Shown: positions 30,278 to 42,967 of the stretch, piece after piece
How positions within the stretch are numbered: the stretch's first letter is position 1
How the letters are laid out: each line of letters starts with the position of its first letter
NCBI GenBank assembly: GCA_050084515.1
Contig: CM114271.1
Span: 55,242,001-55,306,000, forward strand
Source of the DNA: Blasia pusilla
Taxonomy: Eukaryota; Marchantiophyta; Marchantiopsida; Blasiales
DNA: 64,000 nucleotides
Reading direction: 5' to 3'
Position numbers and translations under genes: made by a program
The notes under the pieces: generated by a model
The model's input: the letters and a program-made list of their open reading frames with translations, nothing else
Database searches by the model: none
Told to the model about the DNA's origin: nothing

Positions 30278-33148
30278 TCCGTTCCCATGATCCTGACACG
30301 GGAGTGTCGCCGGACAGTATGGGAACCGACAGTCAGGTGTGTAGATCTGCAAGAAAAAGTTGAAAACAGGAAGAAAAGAGGGGGTGCTAGTCATCGGGGC
30401 CCGGCACATGATTGGTATCCGATTCGACAGCTCGAAGTGCTGCCAGGAGAACATCCTGCTCAACGCCCTGCTCAGGGAGGATCCAGCTGAAAACTAGTTG
30501 GTCGGTGGAGTTACGGATTGACGAAGACATTAAGAGAGGAATGGTGAAGAACGAATGGGGCAGTAATGCGAGAAAGGAAGGGGAGGGAAAAATATAGATA
30601 CGCTGTCAACCCCTTATTCTCACTTGTGCGGGATTAGGTTTGAGTCGGGCCTGACTCTGAACTTGGCTTTTCGATTACAGATGTGCCTGCGTTGTGTAGT
30701 AATCCTTGACTTCAAGACTCCGCAGAGTCTACTTCCCAAGCACGAGTCCAGGAAATTGAAGGCTAATTTCGATGCTTGACAGCAAAGCTTATTTGACAAA
30801 GGGTTCTGTTCAGAATGAGTGCACGGGCCTCCTTTTCTTTGTATCTGGTGCTCAATAAGCTAGATTCGAGTTCTTTTCAGGTTCTCGTGGTGATGATTGT
30901 TCTCACCTCCACTGAGATTTTATTTCTTACTGCATCACTGTCTACAAATGCGTTGTTGAATTCAACCGCAACAGCTTGGGATACCCAACATGCTAAGAGA
31001 TTGGGTTCCTTCGAAAGGAACTCAAACCTAACGTTGTTGATATATCTTACCCCATCGTCAAGCTCTGATGGGTAGAATATGCATGCTTTGGATGCTCCCT
31101 TAGCTAGCACTTTTTTTAAGATATAGAGATCCTGCTCACTGTACACTTAGGTCTCGTCCAATTGACAAAGTGACTGAATATGCTAGCTTGCGAGGAAATC
31201 GCTGCAGCAGTTGGGTCAAATTGACAGCCTCGAGTGGAAACAGAAGATACTTAAACCGGCTTGAATCTTCTATACTTTCTCTTTTACTGGTTGTCTAGAG
31301 GAAGTTGGGGACTTTCTAATTGGCTATTTACACAGTACTCTATAGGATTTTGGATTCTCTTGCCGCACTTCAGGCAATAGGGAAAGAATCCGACTCAGTT
31401 AAGGCTACACACTACATGAAAATGTTTTCATTTGGTTCCTCTTACTGATTTTCCAGTGTGTCTTGTGTCCGGTTTTCTCATGCACCAAGATGAAGCCCAA
31501 AGCGAGAGAAAAATTTGAAGCAGTAGAGGAATCTGGAGGCGCAAGCGGATCCATGTTAAAAAATAGCAGTAATTCTTCCGAATCAGATTAAGGAACCGGC
31601 TCGCAGGCAGCCAAGTTACATGATGTAGAAAATGGAAGGAATTGGCTATCAATTAAAACTGTTGGTAAGTCTGGGCATCCATCCCAACCGCCAGATGCAA
31701 CAAATGACATAAAAAAGGAGTAGTGAATAGGACCAAACAGTCAGCAGCCGTGCTGGTCCATCCAGAATTAGAAACTAATCTTTTGGTGCGATTCAGCATC
31801 ATTTGATAGCCATCCTCCGAACACCAAAGCAGACAAGCCATAAGAGGAGGAAGCATTGTAAATCTGCCAAGAAAATCCCATCATTCCGACTGATAATAGA
31901 CAGAATCTGCGGTTTCTACGATCCGTTCTGAACATTCACATGCACAGGTCAAGTCAGACTCTTTGATCTGAAACCTTGAGAAGATGTTTTCAGCAGCTAG
32001 GTCTGTTGCACTGCTTAGCCAGAATAAGAAGAAATTCTCTTCCATGTGGACCTTTTGAGCCGATGTCATCCATAGCTCCATCTGAGGAACCATTTACCAG
32101 GAGAAATTTAGTATTCGATCTGAGCTCTTAGAAGAATGTCATCCATGGCGAGACCTGATGTATTCTTGAGGATTGCATGGAAGTCGGAAGACGGACATGG
32201 GCTGCCCTTCCCGCGTGGGGTTGGTCGGGAGCTCCTGGCGGGAGATGGAAATTTTCTTATCAAATCCACACGACCTGATCCAGGCACGGAAACTACCATT
32301 CTGGTATTTTTAGCGCCGGTGCAACCTTGAATTTTTTAACCGGTATCTGGATGCAACCCAGTTCAGTCCTGATTTGGAACCCGCAAGAGGATGGGAACTG
32401 TGGGAAAGTCGAAAGACTAACTGTGGTGCAGACAGTCAGAGTTGGGGACTGCTTGTCTTTCCACACTGGCGTTTATTTATGTGGTTTTTTCGTCTTCAAT
32501 CTTCTCCAGCCCTCAAAGCAGCCATCCTTTTCCCAGCCTTAGCTAGCATCGGCGGCTGCTCCTGCACCATTGGCCTCACGCTTATCCAGTATGTTTATTC
32601 CTCAGCTGTAGAAATGCTGCCAACAACTAGTTCTACTGCGACATCGTCTCCGTTACCCTCGGATTCCTACTTGTGCTTCTTTTGAGCATCCATGAAGATA
32701 CTCTTGCAGCAGATATTTGTGTCCTGAATGGAGCTCTTGATCGAAGATCTGCACCCGAATAGTCTGACTGGGCAGCTAGTGGATCGTTTCAGCACAGCGG
32801 CACCTATTTGCGATCAGGGATTGTACTGAAAGTGAGTGCATCCATCTGCACGAGCTTATCGTCCATGGGTACTACGGATAGTGCTGGATTGATTGATCAA
32901 AACCATATCTGCTGTTACCTTGATCTTTCCTGCCTCATCCATGGTGTGCCTGGCTCTAATTGAGAATGGACGCATGCCAAATGGGAGCTTATGGTTGTTC
33001 TGTGTGCAGGTTTGCTCTAGTCCTTTGCAGCTCTACTTTTTATCGCAGGCACTGCTGATGCGGCTTCTCCGGATTTGAGCTGTTCAGCAGGAGACGAAGG
33101 CCTAGTAGAGTCAGCCTTCATTGCGTGGGGTCATCCTCCATTTTTTTT

Positions 33149-33182
33149 CTTAGCTGCGAACAACTTTATGTTCGCAGCTAAG
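33149..33182. repeat. Perfect 13-bp hairpin beside a T-tract
   Basis: CTTAGCTGCGAAC (33149-33161) pairs exactly with GTTCGCAGCTAAG (33170-33182) around an 8-nt loop. A run of eight T precedes it, so on the minus strand the hairpin is followed by A residues. Confidence 0.8.
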
Positions 33183-33959
33183 CAGAGTTGGTGTGTCGTT
33201 TTGTGCGGGTCCTGATCTTTGAGTCTTAGCTTCTGCTCCCTGATATGGTGTTCGTCAAAAGCCCCAGGCTAGCAGCCAGTTTTCTTATCTCCTTGCCAGC
33301 TTGTTGCCTAGCTAAGCTAGAATTGCCAAGCTCCTCATCAAAAGCTGTTATTGTGGGTTTGTCCCTTGTCGATCATCACCTTTGATGATCCACAGCACAC
33401 TGAAATCTGAACTCTCCACCAACTCTTGAATATTCAGTCAGCTGAGGGCTGATCGGGTGGTGTACTTTCACTCCTACTTAATTCTGCCTCGGCCTACGTG
33501 GTGAAGAAGGCTCTCATGATACATCAGTTGGGCCTTATTTCAAGCAACAAGGCCGAAAAAGTGCAATGAACGTTAACGATCTCAAGTGAAACGAGGAAAT
33601 TATGAAACAAGGGTGGGTTTATTTGCCTTACTACATTGAGGAAACACAGGGGCCTACGGGCAGCATATGAACCTCGTTAAATATCCGGAATAGAAGTACT
33701 AGTCCCTAGACATGCAAGATAATGTCACCCGTGTCTTCACAATGGATATGGAACCGCCTCAGAAGTCGATATTATTTAAGTCCCAAAATTCCCAGATCAA
33801 CAAGACACGCACTCAAACTCACCTACTCAAGAAAAGTATACCGGAGTCCTCAATACACTTACGCATATGCAATGTATTGACAGTAGGGTTCTCTCTCGAG
33901 CCTTCCTGCAGCATGTGTCGAGTCATCCCTCCTTTTGTGAGATGAAGCGTATGTAGGTG

Positions 33960-34125
33960 CACTCCTGGATAGGTAGACGTGGTGATCGAGAGTGTAATAT
34001 GTTTGTGCGATGAGGCACAGGACTAGGATGGATCTAAAGGGTTCTTGAATCAGGTACAGGAAATCAAAGTGTCCGTCAATCTAGGTAGTAAACACCCAGA
34101 CTGAGAGTCTACCTATCCAGGAGTG
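33960..34125. repeat. 166-bp element with perfect 19-bp inverted ends (MITE candidate)
   Basis: CACTCCTGGATAGGTAGAC at 33960-33978 is the exact reverse complement of 34107-34125, with about 128 bp between. It is non-coding. The layout is that of a small MITE, but no clear target duplication is visible. Confidence 0.65.
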
Positions 34126-37100
34126 AGCTTCAGGAGATCGATAGCCGTAGTCCTGTCTGGACTCAAATCGACTGGTCTAGGGAGGTGAGAGAAACCAAGG
34201 ATTGCAAGGAGCCAGATGTGACTTACAACTCAGTATTTGTGCTCAAGCAGGTTTCTGACGGTATGCTCTAAAGCAAAGGCTCATCGAAGAAATTTCTCAG
34301 CACAGATGAAAGGAAAAGATCAGAGAAAGCAGGAGAAATAACTGGTGAATTTAAATTCTTGACAGGGAGATACAGTGGTAAAGTGATTTTTTGTGCACTT
34401 CTTTTGTGATTCCTTGAACTGGGTTGATTACTAGAAGATTTCTCGAGCAGGAGAAGGTCAATTTTCAATGATGCAAGAAGATATCGGTTGACCCCGAATG
34501 AGAAATGCATAAGGTCCTTTCACTCCTGTAGGAACGATCTGGCACTGTTCTCAGTAGTTAAACACCTGCCACACAACTTCCATGAAAGTGCGCTATACTG
34601 TGGAGCACAAGAGTAATTTCTATAATTGTGAAATTACCATCTGCATCCTCCACTGTGTTTCTTTGATCTGCAAGGCACAGCCATGCACAGAGGAACGTGA
34701 CTTCCTTACTCTTTCTCGCTGCATAGCTACCTCATCACTATCTTGGATAATTTACACTCCTGGGTGTGCAATTCCATCAAATGTGATGTTAACATTCTAG
34801 TGTGTTGAAAAGAATCATTTGACTTCTGCCCAATGGGAATTTCCTTGTTGCCACAATCAGCCGGTGGCTACGCCTCACGAGCATGCCCATCTCTTCTCGA
34901 TATGAGTACTAGTGGAAATGAAACTAAAGGCTATCAGAGACTTTTCTAGACTACAAACGTGTTTATCATAACACGGTATCCCCAGAGGAACATAGGAACA
35001 CTGAGCTCAAGTTTGATTGAGAACGTTAACCATGCGTTGTACCATGAACCCAATCAGCTGTACCCTCTGATGTTGAGACATTTCAGAGAGTGAACTTGCA
35101 GTAAGGTTTTTTTGGAGGTGTCTTTACAATGGACTGTTTTACCAGATAGTATTCGAAAGGGATGAAAGAATGCAGAGGGTGGCGAGGGATCGTTGGAGGT
35201 CGGATGGAGCTTTGGAAAATGATCCAAGGCTAGCTCGTCTCTCGAAAAAAATCCTCCAGTCATCATCTTGTTTTGAGCTGCGGTATCGAACCTCCTACAT
35301 GAACGGCACCCTGGCTCTCTTAGGACGTTTTTTGACCTTTCTCTATCTGAAGCAGAGGAGCATAAAAAGATCCTAGATTTTGACCATTCCCTTCCTCTTG
35401 GACTGATCTCTAGAAGCTTTCACCTCCTCGCCACTGTTCTGAACATCTTACTCTGATGGTGGTGACCCAACTGGAGTCTGTTGTTGTCAAACAAAGAACT
35501 CACAAGTCGATCAAGATGTTCACAGAGATCGGGAGTGAAATCACGAGGAGATCCACGCCACATTCCGGGCACTGGATCTGAGTTGTAGAGATCTGGAATG
35601 AAATCAATGGGGAGGCCTGAACTCGTTTTGGAGAAGAGAGCAAATAGATTCCACACATCTGAGGTCCAAGTCCTTGAGAAGCCTGTAGCTGTGACATATA
35701 TAGTCGGGAACTCTAAGCCACCAAGAACCCCCTACCTCATCATCCCACCTCCCTTCCACTCAAGGAGGACCTGCCGCAGCCTCTTCTCTCCAAGCTTTAT
35801 CCAGATTTCTGGGGGAAGTTCAGGTGGAGTCCGAGGAAGAGAAAATCGAACATGGGTTTTGGATCTGGGGTCGGACAATAGATCTAGAAGTTGGGATGGG
35901 AACGTCAGTGGATTTCGATGGTGGAGGCTGTTGTAGAGTGGCTGATTGCGATGGAAGAGGGACGAGAGAGATAGGGTGTGATCGAAGGGAGAGAGTTGGA
36001 GTTGCACTTCACACAAATAATACTCACAAGCCTGTCTCGAACTTCACGTCCTTCTAGGTCGTCAGAATTATGAATAATAATTAGAGATGTGTATCTCCAA
36101 AAACTAGACCCGACATTATCTCATTATCCGTCTTAAGTTAATTGATCTGCCAAGGAAGAACAAACAACCGTCTCGGAATGTAAGAATACAATTGATTGAA
36201 AGTGAATTTCCATTCAAAACCACGATGGGAGAATAAATTACCAGGTGGCACTCAAGCCTCATACTCACTTCCCATCATCACGAGTGATGGTTAATGCTTG
36301 CATGTGAAACGATAAAAATACGAACGACATAAATTGGAGAGAAGCTCAAAAATTTAAAGAAAATTGCCCTGAGAGATAGGATTCATTCTAGTATGCCATC
36401 AAACACTGAAGATATGTTTGTTGAAACTAACCCTACTTCAAAACGGTTCATTCTTCTTATTTGGGTCCTGGAATCGGGGGAGGTTGTAGTCAAGGTGATG
36501 GCCATTAGCCCCCTAGACGCTGGCTATAATTGGCACTAGGAAAGCGACACAATTTCACCTAATGTTTCGTGAAGTACATGGATGGACAAGGAAGTTGCTC
36601 GGAAGGTCAAAGTTAGTTTTTAATATTTTGCAAACAGCTGAGTGTAATATATTCTACACGTAAAAGGGTTAGTATCGTACCGGTTTACAAGAGGAAGCGC
36701 AAAATATCCTCCTCATGACAACTCGCAAACTATGCTCCCTGCGATGCGAGTCGGGATGGAGTCGGAAATTGTTTTGAACAGACAGTGAATCAGACAATTA
36801 TCTTAGTGCGTTCCTTGAACATCTCGCAGACCATTGAGTGTGATCTAGTCTACATATAGAAGCGCCGAAGATGCTCCTTACGACAATGCCAGCTTCTCTG
36901 TAATGGAATCTAGAACTTCATTCAGAGATTCTTTCAAAACGGCTAAGTTAGTCAATCGCGAGGAGACATTAGAAATCTGAGCTAGTCGAGGCTCAGCACA
37001 TGTACAAATATAAGATCCCTTGTTTTCTTTGATTAGAATTTCAAATGCCATGAGCATAGAAGTAACTACATTTTGTGCATCCAAAGAATTAAAAGTTGCT

Positions 37101-39090
37101 GCATAAGTAGGTTTTTCCAATTCAATCCACGGTCACTGCAAGTAATTAATATTTCACTTCAGACGTTAATTTCTAGCGATGGTTGCATATTCAGGTGACA
37201 GGTCCATTATTCACACACACGGATAAGCTCAGATTTACGAGAGAAACACGCATTCATAAGCTGTCAACCTACTCAGACCTCATATAACTTACCGTACGGC
37301 TGAGAGATGTTTTGCATCAACCTTGAATCCCTCTGTAAGCCTGTGTGTGCCTGGAAATCGAAAACCAACCGGGAAATCGGTGTCAACGTGCCAGTCCAAC
37401 CAAGCCCAGCAAATCATGAAAATTATCGTAGAAAACCTCAATTTCCGAGGGGTGTCGTAGTAATCACCAGAGTGGAACAACAAAGAGACAGGTTCTCTTC
37501 ATTTCAGAACTTCGTGGAGACCGAGTCGTAAGGGTATCAAGATCTGCTCCGCTTTATGCTTTCTGTTTCCTCAGAGTTGAGGGAGGAAAGAGGAATACTT
37601 GGTCAGTTGCAACCTCATCATCTTCGTCGAGAGGAGGAAACACTACGAGTTTCCTCCTCTAGAACTCCCAACACGATGGAATCTTTCTTGTCCGGTCCAA
37701 AAATGATAAGCTCCAAGGCATCGACTGCAATATCGTCTTTTTCTGAGGATTCTTCCTTGCGCTGCAGTCGAGCCTTTCCAACTAGCTAGTGATGGAAAGG
37801 CTTCAGTGGTTTCCTGGGATCGATTCCTGCTGAATCCTCGTCCCTGCAAAGGAGCAAATCTGCGGAGCAATTGGTCTATCGGTCAATGTAAGAAATACGT
37901 AAGCCCTTGCGGCTCGAAATTATTTCAAACACTACTGACATTTTCAGAGATACTGTTTCTGGTGTCACAAGTCGCGCTCCTTCATACCCTAAACGCACTG
38001 GTAGTTCTCACTACTCTTGTACCGATTTGTCACCATCCCCTCTGTTTGCGTGCGACTAACCCGAATATCGAAACTCAAGCGGCCGACACTTCCACTTATC
38101 CACTTCTTGGCTGCTTCATTAATCCGGCTATTGCTGATTTAAGTAAGACGTTTTAGCAATATCAAGTTGAGGCACAGAAAGAAAGAAGCTCCTGAGAACG
38201 GCGATTTCGTCGTACCATCTCTAACCACCAGATGTGTCCCTCACCTCTAATGCCTTCCGCGTTCAGACCCGTGGCGGCCTGAAAAGAAGTTGGCGTAGGA
38301 CATCATCCGCACTGCCACTATTGTGCTCCCCATACAACAATTGCGAGTTCAATTTGACCTTTCATTCGGGGGTTGCTCGCCGAAGAAGGCACGTGGCTCC
38401 TACCGCATGAAGTGCGTGTGAGAGATGAAGGACTGAATCTCGTTCGTTCCCTCCGCGTAACGAATAAACAAACCAGTATGCGTTTGGGTTTTACGGCTAG
38501 CACTAACACGACTAACAGAGCAGAATACTGAGCGAGTTCAAATGAACCACATCCGATGGTTCAAATGATAATTCAATTCTCCAGTACTTGGTATCTACTA
38601 GTTGTAGTAGGGGCCGTGATTAAATCATGTCAAACTTGTAAGAAATATAAATTTATTGAGATCCAATGAAGCGCCAAAGGGTGAAATGCATAGAGAAATA
38701 TCTATGAGAGCCAAAGAGTGAAATGAATAGAGAAATATTTATGATCGTTAGAGGCCACTCTTCCCATGTTGCCGGCTACTTAAGAAATATTTTCCAAATC
38801 ATTAAATACTCGGTCATTTGGATTACCCGGAGATACCAAATCCACCCTACCCAACGTCCGGGGAGAACCGGCAAGTAGAGTAAAGCTGGCCGGTTGAAAT
38901 CAGTAATTGACGACCCCCGGAAAATTAGTCGGCTAAGATTCCGACGGCATCAGAGGATATTCCGGTTTATGGATGGCCGGCATTTCTTGAGCCGGAAATG
39001 TGCCGTTTCCCGGGAGGACTACGCCGGAATATGGCAGCTGCCGGTCACATCTCCCGGATTCCGTCCGGAATGCATTTTACGCCGGTCGGT

Positions 39091-39938
39091 ATTTTGCTGG
39101 ACCACTTTCATGTGGTCGGACTATCGGATACCTTGTGAGAACCGTTAGATGCATCATGAGGAGATCTTGGCCGTCCGATGTAGGGCAGCCGCAAATCAGG
39201 GCCGAAGGGACGTTAGGGAACGAGTGAGTGCCGCTGAGTGCGGGTGAGTGGGGTGACCGAGGTCCGAGACTCCAAGGGCTGCTGCCGCTGCAGGGGTCCA
39301 TTCCCCGAATCCCCGAAGGCTCGAACTTCCGAAGTTGCCCGAACTCCAGAGTCCAGACTCCAGATTGTGTCACTGTGCAGCTCGAGCGGGTCGAGCGACT
39401 CGAGCGTGATTAGCTTTCTTGCACCTGTCTTGCACTGCTTTGCACCTGTCCAGACTCCCGTGTCCCATGCGGTAATTCGTAAAATGCGTTCTGTATTGGG
39501 CTGCTTTCACCGGAATCACCACTCCCTCCGTATCATGGTGCGCGCAGTCGTTGTATCGTAGCCCTAGTAGGCGGACTTTGCAATCCTCGCGAATCCTTAT
39601 CCCTTTCTTCTTTGTTTGCAACTTTGCATTACTCGGATGAGGCGGATACTATCGGTGCACGGAAGGAAAGACCCCACGGGCCCACGGCAGCCACGGCCCA
39701 CAGTTCACTCTTCACGTGAGCATCTTCGAAAAGTTGATTTTGGCGTGCGAACATTCTCTGCCGTCTTGTTCAGAGTTGCTCGGATTCATTGTGACAGTTG
39801 CCGCTGTGACCAGAGGCTCTCTCGAGTGTATGTCTGTCAACGAGCATCCGTTGATTTTGGCCAGCTTTACTCAAGTTAGAGTTCGTGATCTCTCTCTCTC
39901 TCTCACCGAATTTGTCTGACCGCCACATCTTATGTTGC
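39091..39938 (+). other. 5' non-coding part of the hAT element
   Basis: GC-richer stretch with GAGTGCCGCTGAGTGCGGG and GAGCGGGTCGAGCGACTCGAGC repeats. No coding motif is recognised. Confidence 0.4.
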
Positions 39939-40619
39939 AGCTTTACATTTTTGTGACAGAGCTCTCTACTCTAGAGCTTTCATGTTTACACTTTCGTGAG
40001 AGGGTTTAGGTTGTTTACACTTTCGTGACAGGGTTTAGGTTTTGGATTCGGGGTCTCCTTTGCACTCGGGTTTGGCACCCTGGCAAGTCAGAGGCCCTAT
40101 TTAACGTTCTTTATCTTGATTCGGGGTCTTCTTTGCTCTCGGGTTTGGCAACAGAAAGTGATTTAGGTCCGAGTCTTGGGTTTCTTGACTTCGGCCTTTT
40201 GCTCTGAGTCTTGGACTCTTGGCTGCCACCTTTCTTTTGATGTGAACCAGTTTTGCTCTTGTTTAGAAAACGAGGCCTTCCAGCTTTACATTTTTTCAGA
40301 TATTGCACTCTAGAGCTTTCATGTTTACACTTTCGTGAAAGGGTTTAGGTTGTTTACACTTTCATGACAGGGTTTAGGTTTAGGATTCGGGGTCTGCTTT
40401 GCTTTCGGGTTTGGCACCCTGGCGAGTCAAGAGGCGGTATTTATCGTTCTTTATCTTGATTCGGGGTCTGCTTTGCTCTCGGGTTTGGCAACAGAAAGTG
40501 ATTTAGGTCCGAGTCTTGGGTTTTCTGACTTCGGCCTTTTGCTCTGAGTCTTGGACTCTTGGCTGCCACCTTTCATTTGATGTGAACCAGTTTTGCTCTT
40601 GTCTAGAAGACGAGGCCTT
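39939..40619 (+). repeat. 340-bp tandem duplication upstream of the transposase
   Basis: Two units (about 39939-40278 and 40279-40619) align throughout with a constant offset of 339-340 bp: CTCTAGAGCTTTCATGTTTA, CACTTTCGTGA, AGGGTTTAGGTT, TTCGGGGTCT, GAACCAGTTTTGCTC and CGAGGCCTT occur in both. Each unit also repeats the TTTACACTTTCGTGA.AGGGTTTAGG segment internally. The GGGTTTAGG words resemble telo-box promoter motifs. It may be a duplicated transposase promoter. Confidence 0.85.
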
Positions 40620-40660
40620 GTTTAGACCTAAACCTTTGGTAACCCTTCATTGTCTGAGAT

Positions 40661-42825
40661 ATGGCTAAGAGACAGCAAACCATGAGCGAAATGTTGGCCA
40701 AAGACGTAAGCCAAGACTTTACTGAGAACTCAAGCCGGTCAGGGTCCTCAGATGGGAGGAAAATGGGAATTCTCGCACTCCTTCCAGTAGTCTAATTGAG
40801 AAGAATCAACTGGCTTGGAAGGATGTCTGGTATAGCTTATTTGACTAGATAGAGTTTCATGCAGAATCTGGTAGAATATTTTGTAAGGTTTGTAGACAAG
40901 GAAAGGGTAAGAATTCCTTTGCAAGGGATGGTGCCATAAACTGTAAGGTTTTAGCCTTTACAGATCATGGCAAATCAATTGAGCATATGAAACTTTCTTG
41001 GGCTGCTAATATAGGACACAGGTTGATGGCCAAGGCCATTGCCACTACTAATCAGACTTGTGACCAAGCCTTGTTAACATTGTTCAAGTGTGCATACTTC
41101 ATCGCCAAGGAATCATTGGCTTTTGCCAAATTCCCGAATCTGTGTAAGTTGTTACTTTCAGTGAATACACCAATTACCCGAGATTTATACCAAGATGAGA
41201 AGACTTGTGCTCATATGTGTTATTATATCAGTCAGGTAGTGCATAGAAGGACACTTTTAAAGCCTTTCTTTGGGATCATGATTGATGAGTCTACTGATAT
41301 TTCAGTAACGGGCCATCTCGTTGTATTTGCAACTCACTTGTTAGAAGGGCAGGTTGAGAATTCGTTCTTAGGATTGTTGCAATGTCGAGAGAAGTGTTCA
41401 AATGCCATTACTAACAATATTTTGGAGTTGATCAAGGACTCGGGACTAGAGAGTTCAAAGATGGTGGCTTTTGGATCAGACAGAGCCTCAACTATGGTAG
41501 GTAGTCAGAATGGAGTAGCATCTCAGTTGAAGTTGAAAACAAACCCATTTTTGCTCTCTGAGATTGATTCCATCTTGAATTCTGTAGCTGGAAACTTTAG
41601 AAGGTCCTCAAAGAGGAAGTGTGCTCTTGCAACTTTGCAAGAGAAGTTGAATGACTCTCAGAAGGTCATGAGGAGATATCATAAAATTCGTTGGTTGTCT
41701 CAATGGCAAGCCGTGACTACTTTGTGTGACTCCCTGGAATCTGTTCTCACCTATTTCAGGGACATTCCCCGTTCTAAAGATGATGGTAATGCTACTAACA
41801 TGTACAACAAGCTGAGATCATTTGAAATGATCTATCAGTTGTATTTTTTGGCAGACATATTGTTTATCCTTGCTAATTTGAGTAAGGTTTTCCAATACAA
41901 ATTTGTAGATGTTAGTATTATTGGTAGTATTGTGAATTCTGAGATAGCCTCTATTACAATGAACTTTGTAATGGAGAATCATGACTTGAATGCTTCTACA
42001 TTCTCTGAAGAAACATGTTATCATCTCTTACCTGGTTTTGGACCTCTTGGTGGATACCTGAAATGACTGCAATCTGAGATTAGGGAAAGGAAGTTCCATA
42101 GCATTGAAATGTTGAGAAATCGCACGGGAAAGGATTTACAGGTTGCTCTAACTTTCCATAAGAACTTTGCTGAGAATGTATGTGTAGCCTTACATGATAG
42201 ATTTAGGGATAATAGTTTGATAGGTGCAATGAAAATTCTGAATCCTCTTCATATGCCCTCAAGGTTAGTAGGGTTGAATAGTTGGGGTTGCAAGGAAGTG
42301 GATGATCTTTGCGCACATTTTGGAAGGGAAACGCCTTTTAGGGGTCACTTGCAACCACCTCTTGTGAATTCAGCAAGTGTGAAGTCTAAGTTTCAATCCT
42401 TTAAGCTCATGGCCACCACAGAATGGAAAGATAGAAACTTTCGAGATTTGTGGGCAATGGTAAGTTGGAGCCCATCTTTGCAATGTAAGTTCTCTAATTT
42501 TCTTGTATTAGCTAACATTCCTAGGGTACAATGTGTGAGTACTGCAATTTGTGAGAGAGCTTTCTCTGTGCAGAATTTGATCAAGACAAAAAGTGGTAAT
42601 CGATTGACGACTAAGCATTTAGATGCTCTTCTCAGGATAGCTTTAGAGGGTAAGATACTTGATTATGAGGATTTGTTGGTAGAATCAGTAATTCTTTGGA
42701 AAAATTCTGCTAACTTTAGATATGTGTATTCTAATCCAGAGAAATATGTGAAAGGTAAGGATGATACTCCATTGGAAGTTGCAAATGTAGAGGATTCTCC
42801 AAGTGCCCCAATTTCAAATGTTTAG
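40661..42825 (+). pseudogene. hAT-type transposase (ZNF862/KIAA1586-like), broken
   Basis: Starts MAKRQQTMSEMLAKDV at 40661. A frameshift near 40750 leads into the main frame: KNQLAWKDVWYSLFD, TAG at 40846, then a zinc-finger-like FCKVCRQGKGK...DHGKSIEHMK. A long open stretch (40987-42063) holds FFGIMIDESTDISVTGHLVV, a DDE-type core block seen in this family, and VAFGSDRASTMVGSQNGVAS. TGA at 42064 interrupts the same frame, which continues to 42825. The C-terminus VQCVSTAICERAFSVQNLIK followed by NRLTTKHLDALLRIALEG is the hAT dimerisation domain. Only one frameshift and two stops in about 720 codons mean fairly recent inactivation. Confidence 0.85.
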
Positions 42826-42854
42826 TTGGTGGGAAAAGAGAGATGTGAGAGGTC

Positions 42855-42907
42855 CCTTTCATAATACATTGAAGATTTGTTCTAAATCTTCAATGTATTA
42901 TGAAGGG
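42855..42907. repeat. 24-bp near-perfect hairpin after the transposase
   Basis: Arms 42855-42878 (CCTTTCATAATACATTG...) and 42884-42907 pair with one mismatch around a 5-nt loop GTTCT. It lies about 30 nt after the transposase stop, so it may structure the 3' end of its transcript or be a separate small insertion. Confidence 0.85.
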
Positions 42908-42912
42908 GTAGG

Positions 42913-42967
42913 ATCCTTGGCTCCCGGTTGGGTGGAGGCCAGGCCAGGTTCAATTCCTGCCAAGGAT
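42913..42967 (+). other. tRNA-like fold lacking an anticodon arm
   Basis: An 8-bp acceptor-like stem ATCCTTGG (42913-42920) / CCAAGGAT (42960-42967) encloses two arms. The first is D-like CTCC-CGGTTGGGT-GGAG (42921-42937). The second is T-like CAGG-TTCAATT-CCTG (42945-42959), with the TTCAA of a true T-loop. Only GCCAGGC lies between them, where an anticodon arm should be. A-box-like TGGC...GGTTGG and B-box-like GGTTCAATTCC words fit an RNA polymerase III promoter. It could be a tRNA-derived SINE head, a deleted tRNA pseudogene or chance. Confidence 0.45.

Larger units (their letters stand above)
30278..38769. other. Intergenic, no gene recognised
   Basis: No recognised coding sequence. The longest frames (30877-31146 minus, 32374-32685 plus, 35598-35936 plus, 35732-36016 minus, 37806-38156 plus) have no domain I can name and are not part of a visible exon series. 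Three notable palindromic structures are listed separately. Confidence 0.4.

Noticed and set aside
35270-35300. B-box-like GGTTCGATACC on the minus strand suggesting a tRNA
   Set aside because: No acceptor, D or anticodon arm could be built around it.
35732-36016. Possible exon (RTPPELPPEIWIKLGEKRLR)
   Set aside because: Protein-like in part, but no known domain, no splice-linked neighbours, and overlapping frames are open on the other strand.
39990-40390. Telomere-like GGGTTTAGG words
   Set aside because: Isolated words within the 340-bp tandem units, not an array of TTTAGGG repeats, so not an interstitial telomere.
42109-42825. A separate 238-codon gene
   Set aside because: It is the C-terminal part of the hAT transposase, in the same frame and split off only by the TGA at 42064.
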